Below, piece after piece: positions 57,569 to 64,000 of a stretch of 64,000 bases of DNA. The first letter of the stretch is position 1, and every line of letters starts with the position of its first letter. The stretch is from Methylocapsa sp. D3K7 (GTDB taxonomy: Bacteria; Pseudomonadota; Alphaproteobacteria; Rhizobiales; Beijerinckiaceae): contig NZ_CP123229.1 of NCBI RefSeq assembly GCF_029855125.1, forward strand, positions 1-64,000, read 5' to 3'. The translations under genes were made by a program, and so were the position numbers. A model generated the notes under the pieces. That model was not told where the DNA came from. It made no database searches and saw only the letters and a program-made list of their open reading frames with translations.

Positions 57569-58216
57569 ATGAACGAATTTCTGCAAGTTCTCAAATCGCA
57601 GCGGTGGGATGATCATCGCTATTATCATCACAGCCGGATAAATCAGTCGTTGCATCTGATCAGCGCGATTAGCTTTGTTTGCGCTTATGTGATGGTTTTT
57701 ACGAACCCCGTTGCAGCGGCCCTATCGGGCTGGCTTGCTGCGATGACAACCCGGCAAATGGGACACTTCTTCTTCGAGCCAAAAGGCTATGATGAAGTGA
57801 ACCAAGCCACGCATGAGTACAAAGAGGAAATCAAAGTAGGCTACAATCTGAAACGCAAGGTCGTATTAATGTCGATCTGGGCGTTTTCACCGCTCCTGCT
57901 TTACATTGATCCGACCCTATTCGGTATCTTTCCTTCGGACGCCAATGCGGCAAGTTTCACGCAGAAGGTAGCAATCATCTGGCTCTTCATCGCTGCCGCC
58001 GGCGTGATTTACCGGACTGTCCAGCTGTTTTTCATTAAGGACGTCCAGACCGGGCTGGCGTGGGCCACAAAGATCCTGACTGACCCGTTTCACGATATCA
58101 AACTCTACCACATGGCACCACTCTATTTGCTGCGTGGCGAATTGTTCGACTCGATGACGCCAGAGCACTACCCAGCCCGTGCCCGCGTGCGGCCCCGGAT
58201 TCGTTTCAAAAGGTGA
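57569..58216 (+). CDS. polytopic membrane protein, possibly Mpo1/DUF962-like
   Basis: A 215-residue membrane protein with about four hydrophobic helices (ISFVCAYVMVFTNPVAAAL, VLMSIWAFSPLLLYI, VAIIWLFIAAAGVIY). Histidines are clustered near the membrane faces: DDHRYYHHSRINQ, TTRQMGHFFFEP, ATHEYK, DPFHDIKLYH. The QMGHFFFE motif recalls Mpo1-type proteins, which oxygenate 2-hydroxy fatty acids with iron, but this is a tentative match. GGAGG precedes the ATG. It converges with the aminotransferase gene, overlapping it by 49 bp. Confidence 0.6.
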   Translation: MNEFLQVLKSQRWDDHRYYHHSRINQSLHLISAISFVCAYVMVFTNPVAAALSGWLAAMTTRQMGHFFFEPKGYDEVNQATHEYKEEIKVGYNLKRKVVLMSIWAFSPLLLYIDPTLFGIFPSDANAASFTQKVAIIWLFIAAAGVIYRTVQLFFIKDVQTGLAWATKILTDPFHDIKLYHMAPLYLLRGELFDSMTPEHYPARARVRPRIRFKR

Positions 58217-59862
58217 GCAACAATTTCTCGCAAGATTTGCCGTCGGATCGATTTGTTCGAAACCGTGGGATCGGACCACCACCAGCCATCTTTCTGCATT
58301 GTTTTGGCAGCGGCCACGAATCTCTCAGTGACCGCTTCAAAATTAGAATCCGTGTAATTCAAACTAAAAATGATGCGCCCTGTGCCGATCCAGCTGAGCG
58401 CCAACCCTTCGGCGCGCAAATAATATTGCAACATCCAATTGTAACGCGATGGCTGTGTGTAAATGATCGTCCAAACAGAGGATATGTTCCGCGCCTGAAC
58501 CGGAACACCTTCCTCGCGGAGGCGCAGGTTGAACTGGTCCAGCCTATCATTCCATACCTTGTCAAGATCACGGTACAAGTCCTGAATATGCTGACTCTTT
58601 ATCCGCTCCAGGAATTCGTGCATGGCGCCCATGACGTAGGGATGGGAGTTGAACGTCCCGCGGGCAAAACAGATATCCGCGGGGCGGTCGTCGCGATAGC
58701 GCTTCATCAGATCCTTTCGGCCGCATACCGCGCCGATCGGAAGGCCCCCTGCGAGAGTCTTCCCGTAGGTGACAATGTCGGCCCTGATGCCGAAATACTC
58801 TTGCGCCCCGCCGGGCGCGAGGCGGAAGCCTGCAAAAACCTCGTCGAAGATCAGCACGATCTGACGTTCGGTGCAGACGTCACGCAGGCGCTTCAACCAG
58901 GATATATAAGAGTCTTTGTCAAATCCGGCGTTTCTCGAACTATCGGCCAGCGAAGAATCCGAAGGCGCCCCAGCGTTCGGATGCAGTGCCTGCAGCGGAT
59001 TGATCAATACGCAAGCAATGTCCCGCCGGGTACTCAGAACCCGCAACGTCTTCTCGGACATGTCTTCCAATGTATAAGTATCACGCGCGGGGATCGGATT
59101 ACCGATTCCGGGTTGAACGTCGCCCCACCAGCCATGATAGGCGCCGCTGAAACGCACCAGATGCGACCGCCGTGTGTGATAGCGTGCGAGCCGCACGGCT
59201 TGCATGACGGCCTCTGTCCCCGACATGTGAAACGAGACTTCGTCGAGGCCAGAAATTTCCATGAGCCGTCGAACGTTGGCGACAATCACCGGATGATAAG
59301 CACCCAGGACGGGACCAAGTTCCCGGACGCGCGCCGCGCCGCGCTCGATGCACAGCTTGTAGAAATCATAGCCAAAGACATTCAGGCCATAGGAACCGGT
59401 CAGATCGTAGAAGGAATTGTCGTCAAGATCGGTGAGGGTTACGCCGGAGGACGATTGAAGGAACGCGCCGGCGCTGAGATGGTCGCGAACGAAACGGCTG
59501 TATTGGAACGGCACGCGGTAAGCTTCGGTGAATTGAAGATCGGAGATTCCTTCTTTGACTTTTGCCGTGAGAGCCGCCGTTTGGGAGAAGCGCGCACGGT
59601 AGAGGTTCGAAAGCCGTGTGAAGCCGGCGCGGCGCCGCGCCACAATTTCTTCCGGCGCTGCGTCCGAACAGAAGAAGGTCGCCTCATCATATTCGTAAAA
59701 AGGAATCAGCGAGGCAACGCGCCGGGCCATTCTCGCATGGCCCGTCAGAGACCGATGTTTTGCCTTCGACAACTCCAGCCGCGTATTGATCTTCACCAGC
59801 AAAGCAATCGAAACGGCCCCACCAAGCGCATACAGAGCAAAAAGTGTGAGTCGGGATTCCAT
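58168..59862 (-). CDS. membrane-anchored class III aminotransferase (GSA-AT-like)
   Basis: A fold-type I PLP enzyme related to glutamate-1-semialdehyde aminotransferase: SFHMSGTEAVMQAVRLAR, LVRFSGAYHGWWGDVQPG, LIFDEVFAGFRLAPGG and Schiff-base Lys in VTYGKTLAGGLPIG. Unlike GSA-AT it has a 165-residue N-terminal extension with a transmembrane helix (TLFALYALGGAVSIALLV) and a basic C-terminal tail. The link to psd (divergent start, 35 bp) and pmtA suggests action on a lipid or lipid precursor. The ATG at 59862 is used. Confidence 0.75.
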   Translation of the reverse strand: MESRLTLFALYALGGAVSIALLVKINTRLELSKAKHRSLTGHARMARRVASLIPFYEYDEATFFCSDAAPEEIVARRRAGFTRLSNLYRARFSQTAALTAKVKEGISDLQFTEAYRVPFQYSRFVRDHLSAGAFLQSSSGVTLTDLDDNSFYDLTGSYGLNVFGYDFYKLCIERGAARVRELGPVLGAYHPVIVANVRRLMEISGLDEVSFHMSGTEAVMQAVRLARYHTRRSHLVRFSGAYHGWWGDVQPGIGNPIPARDTYTLEDMSEKTLRVLSTRRDIACVLINPLQALHPNAGAPSDSSLADSSRNAGFDKDSYISWLKRLRDVCTERQIVLIFDEVFAGFRLAPGGAQEYFGIRADIVTYGKTLAGGLPIGAVCGRKDLMKRYRDDRPADICFARGTFNSHPYVMGAMHEFLERIKSQHIQDLYRDLDKVWNDRLDQFNLRLREEGVPVQARNISSVWTIIYTQPSRYNWMLQYYLRAEGLALSWIGTGRIIFSLNYTDSNFEAVTERFVAAAKTMQKDGWWWSDPTVSNKSIRRQILREIVAHLLKRIRGRTRARAG

Positions 59863-59897
59863 CCTTCTGAGGCCTATCGGGACAAAATTACTTTATC

Positions 59898-60767
59898 ATG
59901 ACACTTCGCTCTCTTATCACAAAAGCCGTTCAGCAGGAGGATCTCAATTTCCTCATAACCAATCGTATTCCCCGGCGCTTGGCGACCCAATTCATGGGGT
60001 GGTTCAGCCAAATCGAGCAACCCTTCGTCCGCGATGTATCCATCGCGATTTGGCGGTTGTTCTCGGATTTGGATTTGCGCGAAGCAAAAAAGTCGCAGTT
60101 CAAGAGCTTGCACGACTGCTTTATCCGGGAACTCAAGGACGGAGCCCGTCCGATCGACCCGGATCCGGGCGTGCTTGTCAGCCCATGCGATGCGATCGTC
60201 GGCGCATGCGGGATGATCAAGGGCACTGAATTGATGCAGATCAAGGGATTTCCATACGCTTTGCAGGATTTGCTGGGCGATCCCGATCTCGTCGATCTCT
60301 ACCGCGATGGACGCTACGTAACCCTGCGGCTCACGTCCAGCATGTACCACCGGTTTCACGCTCCCGGCGATTGTCATGTTGAGCAGGTCACTTACATCGC
60401 TGGAGATACCTGGAACGTCAATCCAATAGCGCTCAAACGGATCGAGAAACTCTTCTGCAAGAACGAACGCGCCGTGATTCAAACCCGGCTAACGGCAACC
60501 GGCTATCTCATCTCCCTGGTGCCGGTCGCTGCGATCCTCGTCGCCAGCATCCGGCTGCGTTTTCTAAAAATCCAGCTCAATCTCAGCTATCGCGGTCCCA
60601 ACGTCATTCCCTGTAACGCCTCCTTTCGCAGGGGCGAAGAGATGGGCTGGTTTCAACACGGATCGACCATCATTGTCTTCGCACCGGATGGCTTCACGCT
60701 ATGCGATAGCGTGCAAGAAGGGACCATTATTCGTGTTGGACAGCCGCTGATGCGATTGCCTTCCTGA
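59898..60767 (+). CDS. psd: phosphatidylserine decarboxylase
   Basis: Psd makes phosphatidylethanolamine and uses a pyruvoyl group from self-cleavage. The sequence has LVSPCDAIVGACG, the YHRFHAPGDC motif and the cleavage site HGST (Ser about residue 256), a variant of the usual LGST. Cleavage would give a beta chain of about 255 and an alpha chain of about 34 residues. The length fits the bacterial type I family. Divergent from the aminotransferase; pmtA 3 kb upstream would use its product. Confidence 0.9.
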   Translation: MTLRSLITKAVQQEDLNFLITNRIPRRLATQFMGWFSQIEQPFVRDVSIAIWRLFSDLDLREAKKSQFKSLHDCFIRELKDGARPIDPDPGVLVSPCDAIVGACGMIKGTELMQIKGFPYALQDLLGDPDLVDLYRDGRYVTLRLTSSMYHRFHAPGDCHVEQVTYIAGDTWNVNPIALKRIEKLFCKNERAVIQTRLTATGYLISLVPVAAILVASIRLRFLKIQLNLSYRGPNVIPCNASFRRGEEMGWFQHGSTIIVFAPDGFTLCDSVQEGTIIRVGQPLMRLPS

Positions 60768-60981
60768 CAGGCAGCACGAATGGGCACTATCCCAACGACC
60801 CGCGTCTGCCGTGCCATGATATGAAAGTGTCTTGGATCGTGGCCGAGACCCCTTCTTATCCCATCCAACGGAACCTGCCACGCCGGGAGTTGCTGTTTCC
60901 GTGCTAGCGCGAGGAACCAGCAAGCCCCAGTTCGCGTTGTCGTCGGTTCGCGTTTTTTCTCCGCGTTATTTGGAGTAGAGC

Positions 60982-61896
60982 ATGCCTCCCCGGACCAATT
61001 GGAAGGGCTACCTTAAGCTATCGCTTGTGACGTGTCCGATTGGTTTGTTCCCGGCGCGAAGCACGAAGGAAAAGGTCACTTTTCATTTTCTAAATCGTGC
61101 AACTGGAGATAGACTTAAGCAGCAATATATCGACGCGGAAACAGATGAGATCGTTGGCCGCGATGAGATGGTCAAAGGCTATGAGGTCGCCAAGGGGGAA
61201 TACGTCACCGTCACCGAAGAAGAGCTTGCCGGGGTCGAGATTGAGAGCAGTCATACGATAGACATTGAGAGTTTTGTCGCACGGACGGAAGTGGATCCCA
61301 TCTATTTCGATCAAAGCTATTACATCGCCCCAGAGGATAAAGTCGGTCAGGAGGCGTTCGCCGTCATCCGTGAGGCTATGCGTCAGCGGAACGTCGTCGG
61401 CATTGCCCGGGTCGTGCTGAGTGGACGCGAACGGCTGATTTTACTGGAACCTCGAGAGAAAGGCATCTTAGGCACCACACTACATCATAAATATGAAATC
61501 CGTAGCGCTGAGGCATATTTCGTCGACATCCAAAATCTAAAAATCGACAAGGAGCTTCTCGATCTCGCCTCGCATATTATCGATACGAAAAAAGCCAGCT
61601 TCGATCCGGATATTTTTCAAGATCGCTACCAGGAGGCGCTCATCGAACTCATCCGCTCAAAACAGGCAGGCAAGAAACCCGTTGCTAACCCGCACATGCC
61701 ACGCACCGGTAACGTCATCAACCTTATGGATGCCCTCCGCCGGAGCCTCGGTTCAGAAAAGAGCAATTCGTCTGGCACCGAGAGAGCTCATGGACCCGCG
61801 AGGCCGTCGATGAAATCAGCCACCAGCAAATCCGGTACCCGGACAAAGCGAAGCAAGGCCCCCGCGCCAAAGAAGCGCATCAAAAAGGCCAGCTGA
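60982..61896 (+). CDS. ku: Ku protein (non-homologous end joining)
   Basis: Bacterial Ku forms a homodimer on DNA ends and recruits LigD. The start TNWKGYLKLSLVTCPIGLFPA and the core YYIAPEDKVGQEAFAVIREAM are typical. A Lys-rich C-terminal tail (TKRSKAPAPKKRIKKA) could bind DNA. Length 304 is normal. No LigD gene is in this window, so the partner must lie elsewhere. Confidence 0.95.
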   Translation: MPPRTNWKGYLKLSLVTCPIGLFPARSTKEKVTFHFLNRATGDRLKQQYIDAETDEIVGRDEMVKGYEVAKGEYVTVTEEELAGVEIESSHTIDIESFVARTEVDPIYFDQSYYIAPEDKVGQEAFAVIREAMRQRNVVGIARVVLSGRERLILLEPREKGILGTTLHHKYEIRSAEAYFVDIQNLKIDKELLDLASHIIDTKKASFDPDIFQDRYQEALIELIRSKQAGKKPVANPHMPRTGNVINLMDALRRSLGSEKSNSSGTERAHGPARPSMKSATSKSGTRTKRSKAPAPKKRIKKAS

Positions 61897-61944
61897 CCGA
61901 GGCAAATGAAGCGATGCCTGGAGTCTTAGGGCGCGGGGAGTGCG

Positions 61945-62880
61945 CTAGGTTAATGCGTGGGCATCAGGCAACGAACCGACCTTCGGATCGATATCGGGCA
62001 GTACGGCAGCTGAGGGAGCGATTGTGGCATTTCGAGAAGTTTGAAGGTCGAGCCGCAACGTCATGCAGAAGGCTCCGCCCCCGGATAAAATGAAGGGGGA
62101 GAGGTCGATGTCGGCAACTCGGTAGCCACGCTCCCCCAGAATCGATCGCAAACGCGGGGGAGCCTTTGCCATTACAATGGTGCGGCCAAGGCTGACCGCG
62201 TTGACGCAGAAGGCCGCTGCCTCGTCTGGCGCTGCTTCGATGAACTGATCCGGCGTGACACGCTCCTGGATGCGTTGCAGCGCGGCGTCTGTGAATGCTG
62301 GCGGAAACACGATCACCTCTCCTCCGCTGAGCGGGCGAAAGCAGGTGTCGAGATGATAAAAGCGCGGTGTCGCCAATTCCAAGGACACCGCTTCACGGCC
62401 GAAAAAGCGGATGATTTCGCATGAAGCGGCCTCGTCCGACCGTGGACCGAAGCCGGTCCAGAACAACTGGCGCGTTGTGTCCCAGATGGCATCGCCGGCG
62501 CCTTCCTGCACTTGGCCGGCTGGAAATTCCGCCGCCTCATGCAACAGGCCTTGATTCAGCAAATTTTCGAAAATCTTCCTGAAAAAACCTTCCTCGCCGC
62601 GCCGTTCAGGGTATCTGAAACGGGCCATGAGGGCGCGCCCATCCAGCACCACTGCGGCGTTGGCCGGAAAAACCATGTCTGGCCAGCCGGGCGCTCCCTG
62701 CGAGACGTGGATCTGTGCTCCCGCCGCGACGAGAGCCGAGCGCAGGGCTTCCCAAGCCAAGCGGGCCGAGTTGCGGTGGCCGTTCGGGTCAAACAGCCAA
62801 GCGGATGGCTTCATCCAGGGATTTATGGCGTAGCTGACGTCGAAATGCGCTGGATCGGTCATCAGGATCATGGGAGCCAT
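61945..62880 (-). CDS. amidinotransferase-fold hydrolase (DDAH / arginine deiminase-related)
   Basis: A pentein-fold protein similar to dimethylarginine dimethylaminohydrolase and arginine-dihydrolase-type proteins. Seen are DPAHFDVSYAINPWM, DMVFPANAA, FPAGQVQEGAGDAI, the catalytic His in FYHLDTCF and the nucleophilic Cys in SGGGAFCMTLRL. GGAG spacing favours the ATG at 62880. It diverges from an Lrp/AsnC gene, which probably regulates it in response to an amino acid such as arginine or ornithine. Confidence 0.8.
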   Translation of the reverse strand: MAPMILMTDPAHFDVSYAINPWMKPSAWLFDPNGHRNSARLAWEALRSALVAAGAQIHVSQGAPGWPDMVFPANAAVVLDGRALMARFRYPERRGEEGFFRKIFENLLNQGLLHEAAEFPAGQVQEGAGDAIWDTTRQLFWTGFGPRSDEAASCEIIRFFGREAVSLELATPRFYHLDTCFRPLSGGEVIVFPPAFTDAALQRIQERVTPDQFIEAAPDEAAAFCVNAVSLGRTIVMAKAPPRLRSILGERGYRVADIDLSPFILSGGGAFCMTLRLDLQTSRNATIAPSAAVLPDIDPKVGSLPDAHALT

Positions 62881-63013
62881 TCGAATCTCCGTTGAATTAA
62901 AGCGAGACATCATCGCATATGGCTGCGTTAGCGAAAAGCGCGCATCATGCCCGCTAAAGGCTATATTTATGATGATATGCTAAGACTAACTGACGGATCG
63001 TCACGGAATTTAC

Positions 63014-63436
63014 ATGGATGACCTAAATCGCCGGCTTATTGCATTGCTAAGAGCCGACGGACGCATGCCCGCCGCCGCCTTGGCCAAAATCCTCAAAGTC
63101 TCGCGCGGCACGGTGCAAAACCGGATCGACCGCCTGATGTCTGAGGGAGTGATCCTAAGCTTCACCGTGCGTCTGCATCCAGAGGCCGAACCAGGGCGCG
63201 TACGGGCGATCATGTCGATCGCGGTGGAAGGCCGCCGCGCGCCTGCCGTGATGGCGGCGCTTCAAGGCTTTCCGGAAGTGGAGGCGGTGCATACGACCAA
63301 CGGGCGCTGGGACATGGTGGCGGAGCTGTCGGCTGCCAGCCTCGAGGCGTTCAGCCGCGCTTTGGACGAGATCCGGATGATCGATGGGATCGCTTCCAGC
63401 GAAACCAGCCTGTTGCTGGAGAGCCGCCGATTTTAG
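63014..63436 (+). CDS. Lrp/AsnC family transcriptional regulator
   Basis: A 140-residue regulator with an N-terminal winged HTH (LNRRLIALLRADGRMPAAALAKILKVSRGTVQNRIDRLMSEGVI, cited in part) and a C-terminal RAM ligand-binding domain (AVEGRRAPAVMAALQGFPEVEAVHTTNGRWDMVAEL, cited in part). Divergent from the amidinotransferase-fold gene, 130 bp apart, a classical arrangement of local Lrp-type control by an amino acid. Confidence 0.9.
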   Translation: MDDLNRRLIALLRADGRMPAAALAKILKVSRGTVQNRIDRLMSEGVILSFTVRLHPEAEPGRVRAIMSIAVEGRRAPAVMAALQGFPEVEAVHTTNGRWDMVAELSAASLEAFSRALDEIRMIDGIASSETSLLLESRRF

Positions 63437-63447
63437 ATCATTAGCGA

Positions 63448-63461
63448 AAAGACCGGTCTTT
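63448..63461. promoter_or_regulatory. palindrome AAAGACCGGTCTTT
   Basis: A perfect 14-bp palindrome directly behind the Lrp-type gene and before the L,D-transpeptidase gene. It could be an operator or a short hairpin with 5-bp stem. Confidence 0.25.
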
Positions 63462-63555
63462 GACGCTTTCTCGCGGTTGCGCCCAACTTTGGCCTCAAAA
63501 CCTCAAAGGATGGTGGTTCAGACATTTCCTCGTTTGGTATCGCAAAAAGATAACC

Positions 63556-64000
63556 ATGATTCGAACGTTACGCTTCTTATGTTTGCTTCTGATCCTTTCC
63601 GGATCACCAGCTTTCGCCTTGGATAACCCGCTTGGCGGCATCCGGCTTGCCAGCTTCAATCCGCTCGACCGTGGTCCGCTGGCCGACTTTCTCAATCTTT
63701 TCCGGGAGCAAGCCATCCCTCGCCGGGTCGTCTCCTGGCACCGTAGCTATGCGCCAGGAACGGTTGTCATTTCGACGAGCGAACGGCGACTCTACTATGT
63801 CCTTCCAGGCCAGGAGGCCATTCAGTACGGCGTGGGGGTTGGCCGGGAAGGGTTTACATGGTCTGGTACAAAGATTGTCAGCATGAAACGGGAATGGCCG
63901 GATTGGACGCCACCGCCGGAAATGCGCAAGCGGCGGCCCGATTTGCCGCGCCACATGGCGGGCGGAATAGACAACCCGCTTGGCGCCCGCGCGATTTATC
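63556..64000 (+). CDS. L,D-transpeptidase (partial, runs off window)
   Basis: The first 148 codons of an ErfK/YbiS-type protein that crosslinks peptidoglycan or attaches lipoproteins. A signal peptide (LRFLCLLLILSGSPAFA) is followed by TVVISTSERRLYYVLPGQEAIQYGVGVGREGF and GIDNPLGARAIY, the typical N-terminal part of the YkuD domain. The catalytic Cys/His region lies beyond the window end, so activity cannot be judged here. Confidence 0.8.
   Translation, partial: MIRTLRFLCLLLILSGSPAFALDNPLGGIRLASFNPLDRGPLADFLNLFREQAIPRRVVSWHRSYAPGTVVISTSERRLYYVLPGQEAIQYGVGVGREGFTWSGTKIVSMKREWPDWTPPPEMRKRRPDLPRHMAGGIDNPLGARAIY

Noticed and set aside
58213..59901. Long open frame opposite the aminotransferase (562 codons)
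   Set aside because: Antisense of a clear PLP enzyme; product is not protein-like.

Overview
The window is about 64 kb of GC-rich bacterial chromosome, packed with genes on both strands. No rRNA or tRNA gene was recognised. Protein flavour and gene order (nrdR-ribD-ribE-small membrane protein-xerD, a Sinorhizobium-type phospholipid methyltransferase beside pyrF, many Crp/Fnr and TauA/NrtA-type proteins) suggest an alphaproteobacterium of the Hyphomicrobiales, probably near Beijerinckiaceae/Methylocystaceae. This placement comes from memory of the families, not from a search.

Region 0-11 kb is housekeeping, mostly on the minus strand: a YheT-like hydrolase, putA, dapB, a Pmt-like methyltransferase overlapping pyrF, then dnaJ and dnaK. 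dnaK has a good sigma-32-type promoter upstream and a strong hairpin behind it. Region 11-31 kb holds two secreted proteins (one DUF4142), a class III aminotransferase, an MFS transporter, murI, glyA, the nrdR-ribD-ribE-xerD block, a LuxR-like sensor without its HTH, rplS, leuC, a Tat-exported class A beta-lactamase-like protein, a beta-hydroxyacid dehydrogenase, two VOC proteins and a photolyase. At 28.6 kb there is a 44-bp near-perfect palindrome with a canonical ParB/parS core, which suggests that the replication origin is not far away.

Region 31-36.7 kb: guaA is followed by three copies of its last 11-12 bases (32.76, 34.23 and 35.31 kb). They bracket a DUF5343/TIGR02391 gene pair and a segment with a broken AlpA-type regulator. 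I read this as remnants of tandem integrative elements that used the guaA 3' end as attachment site. A cbpM-cbpA chaperone pair follows.

Region 37-44.2 kb is the most unusual functional block. An AprA-like flavoprotein, an AprB-like two-cluster ferredoxin and a HEAT-repeat protein lie on the minus strand. They diverge from an ABC importer operon (ATPase, embedded Crp/Fnr regulator, permease, binding protein with a NosL-like C-terminal domain). The substrate is unknown; a sulfur- or nitrogen-containing small anion is a guess from the families.

Region 44.3-53.4 kb contains an MBL-fold hydrolase, an FmdB-cytochrome c' pair, a group III truncated haemoglobin and a molybdenum cluster: molbindin, an excisionase-HTH/periplasmic-binding one-hybrid regulator, a lone OmpR-type winged helix, a BtuF/MolA-like binding protein and modABC, with a Mo-box-like palindrome at 46.98 kb.

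Region 53.4-64 kb starts with a probably acquired glycoside hydrolase, then a lipid block (Rhodobacter-type pmtA, a membrane protein, a membrane-anchored PLP aminotransferase, psd), then ku, an amidinotransferase-fold hydrolase divergent from an Lrp-type regulator, and the start of an L,D-transpeptidase cut by the window end.
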